DNA from: Bacilli bacterium | Lineage (GTDB): Bacteria; Bacillota_I; Bacilli_A; RF39; UBA660 | Assembly: GCA_017416535.1 (NCBI GenBank) | Contig: JAFQCG010000003.1 | Coordinates: 1-64,000 of the forward strand | DNA length: 64,000 nucleotides | Direction of reading: 5' to 3' | Part shown: piece by piece, positions 50,359 to 57,543 of the stretch | Numbering within the stretch: the stretch's first letter is position 1 | Layout of the letters: every line of letters starts with the position of its first letter | Notes under the pieces: model-generated | Databases searched by the model: none | Told to the model about the DNA's origin: nothing | What the model saw: the letters and a program-made list of their open reading frames with translations, nothing else | Translations under genes and position numbers: made by a program

Positions 50359-50919
50359 ATGAACAACATTGAAATATTTATAATAGGAGTATCTCTTGCT
50401 ATGGATGCTTTTGCAGTTGCAATTTGTAAAGGGCTTTCATTTAGAAAACTAAATATAAAAAATTGTACAACAATAGGGATATACTTTGGAATGTTTCAAG
50501 GATTGATGCCTTTAATAGGATTTGTATTAGGGCTATCTTTTCAAGAAATTATTACCAAAATAGATCATTGGGTTGCTTTTATATTATTAAGTGTAATTGG
50601 AACAAATATGATAAAAGATTCTTTTCTATCTGATAAAGAAAATCTAAATCAAAATATTAATTTTAAAGCAATGTTTCCTTTAGCTTTAGCAACCAGTATT
50701 GATGCCCTTGCTGTTGGAATAACATTTGCCTTTTTAAAAGTAAATATCTTATTTGCAATAACAGTTATCTCAATCACAACGTTTTTCATTTCCGTAATAG
50801 GTGTTATAATAGGAAATAAAGTTGGAAATAAATTTGAAAAAAGAGCAGAATTTATTGGTGGACTACTTTTAGTAATAATGGGTTTAAAAATATTATTAGA
50901 ACATTTAAAAATAATTTAG
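50359..50919 (+). CDS. mntP: Manganese efflux pump MntP
   Basis: 186 residues, six membrane helices; TAGGAGG before the ATG. The MntP signatures are clear: SLAMDAFAVAICKG in helix 1 and ATSIDALAVGITFAF in helix 4, each with the metal-binding Asp, and a duplicated three-helix plan. It exports Mn2+. No yybP-ykoY riboswitch was seen in the ~100 bases upstream, only a TATAAT-like -10, so control here is probably transcriptional by another route. The tag gene follows after ten bases. Confidence 0.93.
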   Translation: MNNIEIFIIGVSLAMDAFAVAICKGLSFRKLNIKNCTTIGIYFGMFQGLMPLIGFVLGLSFQEIITKIDHWVAFILLSVIGTNMIKDSFLSDKENLNQNINFKAMFPLALATSIDALAVGITFAFLKVNILFAITVISITTFFISVIGVIIGNKVGNKFEKRAEFIGGLLLVIMGLKILLEHLKII

Positions 50920-50928
50920 GAGTATATT

Positions 50929-51477
50929 ATGAAAAGATGTAAATGGTTAAATGAAAATAATAAATTATATGTACACTATCATGATAATGAATGGGGAGTA
51001 CCAAATTATGATGATGACTATATGTTTGAATTTTTAATTTTAGAGTCATTTCAAGCTGGTCTTTCATGGGAAACTATATTAAATAAAAGAGAAAATTTTA
51101 GACAAGCATTTGATAATTTTGATTACAAAAAAATAGCTAGTTACAATGAAGATAAAATAAATGAACTTCTTCAAAATAAAGGGATAATTAGAAATAAATT
51201 AAAAATAAAGGCAGCAATAAATAATGCTAAAGTATTTATTGATATTCAAAAAGAATATAAAAAATTTTCAAATTATATTTGGTCATTTACAAACAACAAA
51301 GTAATAAAAAATATAGATGATAATTTTAAAACGACATCATGCCTTTCTGACGCTATATCAAAAGATCTATATAAAAGGGGAATGAAGTTTGTGGGTTCAA
51401 CAATAATTTATTCTTACCTTCAAGCAATAGGTGTTATTAATGACCATGAAACAACTTGTGATTTTTACAAAAAATAA
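50929..51477 (+). CDS. tag: DNA-3-methyladenine glycosylase I
   Basis: 182 residues. Hallmarks of Tag: KRCKWLN at the N-terminus with zinc-binding Cys, YHDNEWGVPNYDDDYMFEFLILESFQAGLSWETIL, then KFVGSTIIYSYLQAIGVINDHE with the second zinc site and C-terminal Cys. It removes 3-methyladenine from DNA, starting base-excision repair. Length is normal. AGGAGTATATT upstream and a ten-base gap from mntP imply cotranscription; the pairing is probably coincidental. Confidence 0.93.
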   Translation: MKRCKWLNENNKLYVHYHDNEWGVPNYDDDYMFEFLILESFQAGLSWETILNKRENFRQAFDNFDYKKIASYNEDKINELLQNKGIIRNKLKIKAAINNAKVFIDIQKEYKKFSNYIWSFTNNKVIKNIDDNFKTTSCLSDAISKDLYKRGMKFVGSTIIYSYLQAIGVINDHETTCDFYKK

Positions 51478-51519
51478 GATATATGGTATAATACAAACTA
51501 ATAAAAAGGAAGAGATATT

Positions 51520-52422
51520 ATGAAAACATGTTTAGTACTTGAAGGTGGAGCAATGAGAGGAATGTACACCGAAGGAGTAGTTGATACACTTTTAAAAAAC
51601 AATATAATAGTAGATGGAATAATAGGAGTATCGGCAGGAGCTTTATTTGGAGTAAATTATTGTTCTAAACAAATAGGAAGAGCACTTCGATATAATAAAA
51701 AATATATTAATGATAAATCAGTCGACTATATGAGTTTTAAATCATTAATAAAAACTGGTAATCTTATAAATAAAGAATTTGCTTTTCACGAAGTACCATT
51801 TAAATTAGATGTCTTTGATGAAAAAGAATTTCAAAAATCTAAAACTGACTTCTACGCAACAATAACAAATGTAAAAACAGGAAAAGCTGAATATGTAAAA
51901 ATAACTAATACAGAAAAACAAATAGATGTGTTTAGAGCAACAGGAGCTATGCCATTTGTATCACAAATGGTCGAGATAAATAATGAAAAGTATTTAGATG
52001 GTGCACTAGGAGATAGTATACCAATAGATGAAGCACTTAATATGGGATACGACAAAATTATAGTAGTTTTAACTAGAACACTTGAATATAAAAAGAAAAA
52101 ACCACTTCAAATACTTGCAAAAATTAAATATAAAGAGTATCCTAATCTTATAGAAGCAATTAATACGCGTTATATAAAATATAACAACACGATAGAAAAA
52201 ATAATTGATTTAGAAAATAAAAAAGAAATAATAGTTATAAGACCAACAAAAGATCTTAAAATAAAAAGAATAGAACGCAACGTAGATAAACTTCAAGAAA
52301 TGTATGATTTAGGCGTAAGTGATTGTAAAAAATTGCTTCCAAAAATAAAGAGGTTTATATCAGGAGAGGTAGAGGTATATGGAAAAAAAAGAATACAAAA
52401 AAGTACACAAAAAAGAAAATAA
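51520..52422 (+). CDS. Patatin-like phospholipase
   Basis: 300 residues; AAGGAAGAG before the ATG. The oxyanion loop GGAMRGMYTEGV, nucleophile elbow GVSAGALFG (Ser38) and the catalytic DGALGDSIP (Asp160) form a complete Ser-Asp dyad of the YjjU/RssA type. There is no signal peptide, so it is cytoplasmic or membrane-peripheral. It would hydrolyse acyl esters of lipids. The tail is basic. Its 3' end overlaps the next gene by 44 bases. Confidence 0.88.
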   Translation: MKTCLVLEGGAMRGMYTEGVVDTLLKNNIIVDGIIGVSAGALFGVNYCSKQIGRALRYNKKYINDKSVDYMSFKSLIKTGNLINKEFAFHEVPFKLDVFDEKEFQKSKTDFYATITNVKTGKAEYVKITNTEKQIDVFRATGAMPFVSQMVEINNEKYLDGALGDSIPIDEALNMGYDKIIVVLTRTLEYKKKKPLQILAKIKYKEYPNLIEAINTRYIKYNNTIEKIIDLENKKEIIVIRPTKDLKIKRIERNVDKLQEMYDLGVSDCKKLLPKIKRFISGEVEVYGKKRIQKSTQKRK

Positions 52423-52819
52423 GAAAAACTATTTATTAATGAATATTAGTTCAGTAGCGTTAATTATTTCAATGATATTCTCAGTAGTATTAATTTTATT
52501 AGGAATTTTCTCAACAATAAAATTATCTACATTTGTAGCATTAATTATCATTGATTTATTAATTTTAGTAGCTGGAGTTTTAGCTGAATATTTTAGTGAA
52601 AAAAGATTTAATAAAGATTATAAAAATTACAAAGCAGAAAATACAGTAGTTGCTAGAAAAATAGAAGTTGCTCCAAGAAAAGCAGCCGTTGTAAAAAAAG
52701 AAGTTGAAGTAAAAGAAGAAACACCAAAGAAAAAAACATCTGCAAAAAAATCTACAACTACTAAGAAAACTACAACTAAAAAAAATAGTCCAAAGAAAAC
52801 TACAACAAAAAAAGCATAG
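52379..52819 (+). CDS. Membrane protein with histone-H1-like Lys/Thr/Ala tail
   Basis: 146 residues; AGAGGTAGAGG before the ATG, which lies inside the patatin gene in another frame. A basic N-terminus is followed by two membrane helices (SVALIISMIFSVVLILLGIF; FVALIIIDLLILVAGVLAEYF) and a long low-complexity tail with KKTSAKKSTTTKKTT and similar runs. Such tails bind nucleic acid in histone-H1-like proteins. Both ends would face the cytoplasm. A membrane-attached DNA- or RNA-binding protein is the simplest guess. Confidence 0.65.
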   Translation: MEKKEYKKVHKKENKKNYLLMNISSVALIISMIFSVVLILLGIFSTIKLSTFVALIIIDLLILVAGVLAEYFSEKRFNKDYKNYKAENTVVARKIEVAPRKAAVVKKEVEVKEETPKKKTSAKKSTTTKKTTTKKNSPKKTTTKKA

Positions 52820-52838
52820 TTTAAGTACTATGCTTTTT
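52811..52838. terminator. Bidirectional terminator
   Basis: AAAGCATAGT-TTAAGT-ACTATGCTTT with T-tail, between convergent genes. Confidence 0.8.
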
Positions 52839-53520
52839 ATATTATCGAAGTAATAATTAAAACTAAATTATGAATCATATGAAATAGTACTGGAGTAAAT
52901 ATCGTTTTAGTGTCAAAATAACTTGCAGCAAAAGAACACCCTAAAACACCATAAGGTATTACATATAACCAATCTGTCCAGACAGTTGTTTGACCAACAA
53001 CATGAGCAAGACCAAATAATAATCCAGAAACTATAACATAAAGCCATTTGTTTTTAAATAAATCTTTAACAGTTTTTCTAAATATCAATTCTTCATTCCA
53101 AGGAGCTAAAATCCCAGCACTTAAAATCATTAAACTAGGGAATGCACTAATCATATTTTGAACCCCATCTTCATTAGCTGCTCCACTACCGGAAAAAACA
53201 ACTGAAATTAAAACATTAGAAACAACCATCAAACAAAGACCAATGACATAATAAAAGATTCCTTTATCAAAACATTTCCAAAAATTATCTTTAAATTTCT
53301 TTGCTTCTTCAATTATTTGTTTTCTAAATATAAAAAAGAAAATAATTGCTATACAAAAAGAAGAAAAAGTAGTTAATGCAACTCCTGCCTTATCACTAAG
53401 TTTATTTACATCTAAACCAAAAATTGCAACTGGTATTAATTGTAATAACCAACTATATTCAAATATTAAGTATATACCTATAACTTTTCCAATGTTTTTT
53501 AAAATATTATTTTTATTCAT
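52837..53520 (-). CDS. CPBP-family intramembrane metalloprotease
   Basis: 227 residues on the minus strand with about seven membrane helices; the ribosome site is GGTGATTAT. The CPBP/Abi (CaaX protease-like) motifs are WNEELIFRKTV (EExxxR-like), LLFGLAHV and the final HMIHNLVLI with conserved His. Members cleave within or near the membrane and often act in bacteriocin self-immunity or peptide maturation. The role here is undefined; no bacteriocin-like gene is adjacent. Confidence 0.85.
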   Translation of the reverse strand: MNKNNILKNIGKVIGIYLIFEYSWLLQLIPVAIFGLDVNKLSDKAGVALTTFSSFCIAIIFFFIFRKQIIEEAKKFKDNFWKCFDKGIFYYVIGLCLMVVSNVLISVVFSGSGAANEDGVQNMISAFPSLMILSAGILAPWNEELIFRKTVKDLFKNKWLYVIVSGLLFGLAHVVGQTTVWTDWLYVIPYGVLGCSFAASYFDTKTIFTPVLFHMIHNLVLIITSII

Positions 53521-53567
53521 ATAATCACCATAATCACTATATCAAAAAATAAAACAAAATAAAACAC

Positions 53568-53596
53568 TTGCAATATAATGAAATAAATAGTATAAT
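53568..53596 (+). promoter_or_regulatory. rpsO promoter
   Basis: TTGCAA (53568-53573), 17-base spacer, TATAAT (53591-53596). Confidence 0.65.
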
Positions 53597-53602
53597 ACTA
53601 TT

Positions 53603-53680
53603 GCTTACCGGTACTCGGTTTGAAGAATTTCCGACTTCTTACTAAGTAGTGGTGAATTATAGAGAAAGGAAGTGTTAATA
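53603..53680 (+). ncRNA. Structured rpsO leader, candidate S15 autoregulatory element
   Basis: Between promoter and rpsO lies a folded leader. TCGG (53615-53618) pairs with CCGA (53631-53634); the 12-base loop contains GAAG (53622-53625), able to pair with CTTC just downstream (53635-53638), which would give a compact pseudoknot. A further ACT-AAGT-AGT hairpin and TTACC/GGTGA outer pairing are possible. S15 leaders in other bacteria regulate translation through such structures, so feedback by S15 is likely but unproven here. Confidence 0.55.
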
Positions 53681-53950
53681 ATGGCTTTAACAAAAGAAGA
53701 AAAAGCACTAATTATTAAAGAATTCGCTAAGAATGAAAAGGACACAGGTTCAGCAGAAGTACAAATCGCTATTCTTACAAAAGAAATCAATGATTTAACT
53801 GCTCACTTAAAAGTTCACAAACATGATTATCATTCTAACAGAGGTCTTTTAAAGAAAGTAGGACAACGTAGAAATATGTTACAATACTTAGCTAAGAAAG
53901 ATATTCAAAGTTACCGCGAAGTAATCAAAAAATTAGGTTTAAGAAAATAA
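53681..53950 (+). CDS. rpsO: 30S ribosomal protein S15
   Basis: ATG at 53681 (AAAGGAAG upstream) gives the standard 89 residues; a GTG at 53672 falls in the ribosome site. Family features: [49 protein letters not shown] and [16 protein letters not shown], all conserved. It binds the central domain of 16S rRNA early in 30S assembly. Here it stands apart from rbfA/truB and precedes pnp, as in many bacteria, but one unknown gene separates the two. Confidence 0.97.
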   Translation: MALTKEEKALIIKEFAKNEKDTGSAEVQIAILTKEINDLTAHLKVHKHDYHSNRGLLKKVGQRRNMLQYLAKKDIQSYREVIKKLGLRK

Positions 53951-53956
53951 TAAAAG

Positions 53957-53987
53957 TAGACACAAATTTTTTAGTGTCTATTTTTTT
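53957..53987 (+). terminator. Rho-independent terminator after rpsO
   Basis: TAGACAC, ten-base loop, GTGTCTATTTTTTT. Confidence 0.75.
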
Positions 53988-54004
53988 ATTAATAGGGGGA
54001 CATA

Positions 54005-54334
54005 ATGAAAGTAAAAAACTTAATATTTGGAGACATTGCTAAAATAGAATATGCAGAAATTCCAGGGGAAGATTATTACCCATCTTCAGAAGATACAGTA
54101 GGAAATGTACCAACAAATTATGGAGAAAGTCTATTTTATAGAATTGGAAACCATGCATTCGACTTAATTAGATTTGGATGTTATAAAATAGTAAAATATC
54201 AAGAAACATATCCAAATAAATTAAGAGGAAGAAAAGTAGTAATGTTTGAACAGCCATTTAGTAATCTTTCTATAAGAGATAGTATCTCAAGAAAAGATGC
54301 GATCTTAGTTTATCGTAACAGAGTAAATAAGTAG
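54005..54334 (+). CDS. Unknown small protein between rpsO and pnp
   Basis: 109 residues; AGGGGGACATA before the ATG. No membrane helix. It has short strands and many aromatic residues (IAKIEYAEIPGEDYYPSSED; SLFYRIGNHAFDLIRFGCYKIVKY; KVVMFEQPFSNLSIRDSISRKDAILVYRN). It lies between rpsO and pnp on the same strand, 27 bases before pnp, so it may share the pnp transcript. I do not recognise the family. Confidence 0.65.
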   Translation: MKVKNLIFGDIAKIEYAEIPGEDYYPSSEDTVGNVPTNYGESLFYRIGNHAFDLIRFGCYKIVKYQETYPNKLRGRKVVMFEQPFSNLSIRDSISRKDAILVYRNRVNK

Positions 54335-54361
54335 ACAAAAAATATAGATTGGAGAAGTAAA

Positions 54362-56569
54362 ATGAAAAAAGTATTTGAATTAGATTTTCATGGAAGAAAA
54401 CTTGTTGTTGAACATGGAGAACTAGCAAAACAAGCTGATGGTTCAGTATTAGTAAGATATAATGATACAGTTATTTTAACTGCAGCAGTAGTTTCAAAAT
54501 CTGTTAACTTATTATCTGACTTTTTCCCACTAACAGTAAATTATCAAGAAAAGCTTTACTCAGTAGGAAAAATCCCTGGTGGATTTATTAAAAGAGAAGG
54601 ACGTCCTACAGAAGCAGCAACTTTAGCAGCTCGTATGATTGACCGTCCAATGAGACCATTATTCCCTGAAGGATTCAAAAATGAAGTACAAATCATTTCG
54701 ACAGTATTATCAGTTGAACAAGAATGTTCACCAGAATTAACTGCAATGTTTGCTTCATCTCTAGCAGTATCAATTTCAAAAATACCATTTAATGGACCAA
54801 TTGCTGGAGTTAAAGTAGGTAGAGTTGATGGAGAATTAATCATCAACCCAACACCTGAACAATTAGAAAAATCTGAATTAGAATTAACAGTAGCAGGAAC
54901 AAAAGATGCAATCAACATGGTTGAATCAAGTGCTAAACAAGTACCAGAAGATGTTATGTTAGAAGCATTAATGTTTGGACACAAAGCTATTAAAGAATTA
55001 ATCGCATTCCAAGAAGAAATCATCGCAGAAATTGGTGAAGAAAAAATGGAATACGAAACACTAGTTCCAGAACAAGAATTAATCGATAGAATTAAAGAAT
55101 TAGCAACAGATAAAATGGATAAAGCTTTACGTATTAAAGATAAACTTGAAAAATATGCAGCAATTGATGCAGTAAGAGAAGAAATCGTAGAACTTTATAC
55201 AAAAGAAAATGAAGATACTTTAAAAGAACAAGAATTAAAAGAGTTACTAGTTAAAGTTAACATGGTAGTTTCTGATGTTGAATATGAATTATTCAGAAGT
55301 ATCGTAGTTAAAGAAAAACAAAGAGCTGACGGAAGAGCAATGGATGAAATTAGACCATTATCAACAGATATTGATTTACTTCCAAGAACTCATGGATCAG
55401 CATTATTTACTCGTGGAGAAACTCAAGCTCTATCAGTAACAACATTAGGAGCATTAAATGAACATCAAATTATCGATGGTCTATCAGTAGAAGATCAAAA
55501 GAGATTTATGTTACATTATAACTTCCCACAATTCTCAGTAGGAGAAACAGGAAGATATGGAGCTCCAGGACGTAGAGAAATTGGACACGGAGCTTTAGGT
55601 GAAAAAGCATTAGCTCAAGTTATTCCATCAGAAGAAGAATTCCCATATACAATTCGTGTTGTATCAGAAATTCTAGAATCTAATGGTTCATCATCTCAAG
55701 CATCTATTTGTGCAGGATGTATGTCATTAATGGCAGCAGGAGTTCCAATCAAAGCTCCAGTTGCTGGTATCGCAATGGGATTAATTACTCATGGTGATGA
55801 TTATATTATCTTAACTGATATCCAAGGTATGGAAGATCACTTAGGAGATATGGACTTTAAAGTAGCAGGTACTAAAGATGGTATCACTGCATTACAAATG
55901 GATATCAAAATTTCAGGAATCACTGAAGATATCTTAAGAGAAGCTTTAGCTCAAGCTAAAAAAGCAAGAATGGAAATCTTAGACACAATTACTACACAAA
56001 TCGCTGAACCTCGCCCAGAAGTTTCTAAGTATGCTCCAAAGATGGTAACATTCATGATTAACCCAGCTAAGATTAAAGATGTAATCGGACGTGGTGGAGA
56101 AATGATTACTAAGATTATTTGTGAAGCATCAAACGTAACAGAAGTTACAAATGTAAATGCTGTTAAAGTTGATTTAGAAGATGATGGAAGAGTAATAATT
56201 TATCATACAGATAAAGAAATCATTGATAAAACACGTGCTATGATTGAAGAAATCGTACGTGAAGTAGAAGTAGGAAAAATCTATGATGCAAAAGTTGTAA
56301 AAGTAGAAGATTTCGGATGCTTCGTACAATTATGGCCAGGATGTGAAGGACTAGTACACGTATCACAACTAGCTCATGAAAGAGTTGAAAAAGTTGAAGA
56401 TGTAGTTAAACTAGGAGACGAAATCATAGTAAAAGCTTTAGGTACAGATAAAAAAGGAAGACAAAACTTCTCAAGAAAAGATGCCCTTCCAAAACCAAAG
56501 AAAAAAGAAAAAGAAGTTAAAGAAGAAATAGAAGTAGTAGAAGAAACTACAGAAGTAACTGAAGACTAA
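54362..56569 (+). CDS. pnp: Polynucleotide phosphorylase
   Basis: 735 residues. Order: RNase PH-like domain 1 ([16 protein letters not shown]), alpha-helical linker, RNase PH-like domain 2 with the active-site region [25 protein letters not shown] and [22 protein letters not shown] domain ([12 protein letters not shown]) and S1 domain ([30 protein letters not shown]). It degrades RNA with phosphate and takes part in mRNA turnover. Complete; the acidic tail [12 protein letters not shown] is ordinary. Confidence 0.97.
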   Translation: MKKVFELDFHGRKLVVEHGELAKQADGSVLVRYNDTVILTAAVVSKSVNLLSDFFPLTVNYQEKLYSVGKIPGGFIKREGRPTEAATLAARMIDRPMRPLFPEGFKNEVQIISTVLSVEQECSPELTAMFASSLAVSISKIPFNGPIAGVKVGRVDGELIINPTPEQLEKSELELTVAGTKDAINMVESSAKQVPEDVMLEALMFGHKAIKELIAFQEEIIAEIGEEKMEYETLVPEQELIDRIKELATDKMDKALRIKDKLEKYAAIDAVREEIVELYTKENEDTLKEQELKELLVKVNMVVSDVEYELFRSIVVKEKQRADGRAMDEIRPLSTDIDLLPRTHGSALFTRGETQALSVTTLGALNEHQIIDGLSVEDQKRFMLHYNFPQFSVGETGRYGAPGRREIGHGALGEKALAQVIPSEEEFPYTIRVVSEILESNGSSSQASICAGCMSLMAAGVPIKAPVAGIAMGLITHGDDYIILTDIQGMEDHLGDMDFKVAGTKDGITALQMDIKISGITEDILREALAQAKKARMEILDTITTQIAEPRPEVSKYAPKMVTFMINPAKIKDVIGRGGEMITKIICEASNVTEVTNVNAVKVDLEDDGRVIIYHTDKEIIDKTRAMIEEIVREVEVGKIYDAKVVKVEDFGCFVQLWPGCEGLVHVSQLAHERVEKVEDVVKLGDEIIVKALGTDKKGRQNFSRKDALPKPKKKEKEVKEEIEVVEETTEVTED

Positions 56570-56582
56570 TAAGTAGACAAAC

Positions 56583-56612
56583 AAAAAAGATTCAACTTTG
56601 AATCTTTTTTTC
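56583..56612 (+). terminator. Rho-independent terminator of pnp
   Basis: AAAAAAGATTC-AACTTT-GAATCTTTTTTT. Confidence 0.8.
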
Positions 56613-56634
56613 ATATACTTTTATAGGTGATTTA

Positions 56635-57486
56635 ATGCTAAAAAAACTTATAAGAGTTATATTAATTTTATTATTATCAGTATTTAGTTTTTATTATACA
56701 AATAAATCTATTGAACTAGTTAGAGAACAAGATCCTATTATGAAAACAATCAGAAGTACATCTGACAAATATAACATTCAAGCAGTTAATGCGGAAATAA
56801 AAGATAATACAATTATTCCGGGAATATCTGGTAAAGAAATAAATTATGTAGAATCATATACTAAAATGAAACAATACGGAATGTATAATGAAATAATGAC
56901 TACTCTAAAAGATGTAGAACCAACTATTTCAGTAGATGATTATTATGATAAATATATTATAAGTGGAAATAAGATTAAAAGAAGTGTCGCCTTAGTTTTT
57001 AAAATTGAACAAACTACTCCTAAAGAAATAATAAATATTTTAAATAAAAACAAAATAAGCTCCACATTCTTTATAGATGGAGAATACCTAGAAAATAATT
57101 CTAAAGATATAACTCTAATGACTAATCATGAGTTGGAATTATTAAGTTATAATAAAGGTTATGATGAAATATATTTCTCCTCAAGTAAAGATTACTTAGA
57201 ATCATTAACTAATAGAAAATTAAAGTACTGTTACAGTGATTATGATAAAGAAGAAGTAATTAATCTGTGTCAAAAATTAAAACTACATACAATAGTTCCA
57301 ACAATAAATATAAAAAATTCACTTTTAAAAGAAGTAAAAGAACAACTTTCTAATTCTGCGATAATATCTATTCCAAATTCTAAAAATACTAAACAAGAAT
57401 TAGATACAACAATAAAATACATTAAAAGCAGAGGATATACTATAGAAACATTAGAAGACTTACTTAATGAAAACCTTGAAAAATAA
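56635..57486 (+). CDS. Degenerate polysaccharide deacetylase-like (NodB-fold) membrane-anchored protein
   Basis: 283 residues with an N-terminal membrane helix (VILILLLSVFSFYYT). The second half keeps the layout of a NodB domain: VALVFKIEQTTPKEIINILNKNKISSTFFIDGEYLEN matches the 'VALTFDDGP ... iL..L...i.ATFF..G' opening, and SRGYTIETLEDLL matches the usual C-terminus. But the catalytic Asp-Asp of TFDDG is replaced (FKIEQ) and the H-x-x-x-H zinc motif (normally after HELGNH-type) is reduced to NHELELLSY. It is thus likely non-catalytic, perhaps a cell-wall-binding or regulatory relative. It sits between pnp and smc. TATAGGTGATTTA before the ATG. Confidence 0.65.
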   Translation: MLKKLIRVILILLLSVFSFYYTNKSIELVREQDPIMKTIRSTSDKYNIQAVNAEIKDNTIIPGISGKEINYVESYTKMKQYGMYNEIMTTLKDVEPTISVDDYYDKYIISGNKIKRSVALVFKIEQTTPKEIINILNKNKISSTFFIDGEYLENNSKDITLMTNHELELLSYNKGYDEIYFSSSKDYLESLTNRKLKYCYSDYDKEEVINLCQKLKLHTIVPTINIKNSLLKEVKEQLSNSAIISIPNSKNTKQELDTTIKYIKSRGYTIETLEDLLNENLEK

Positions 57487-57543
57487 AGAAATTATTTGTC
57501 TAATTTGCTCTTTTATTGTATACTAATTATTAGGGTGAGCAGT

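Noticed and set aside
54556-55023. 155-residue antisense frame in pnp
   Set aside because: It lies wholly inside pnp on the other strand, without ribosome site or own promoter.
57496-57543. N-terminal extension of SMC
   Set aside because: The added residues (MSNLLFYCILIIRVSS) precede the strong AGGGTGAGC site and are not part of the SMC head.
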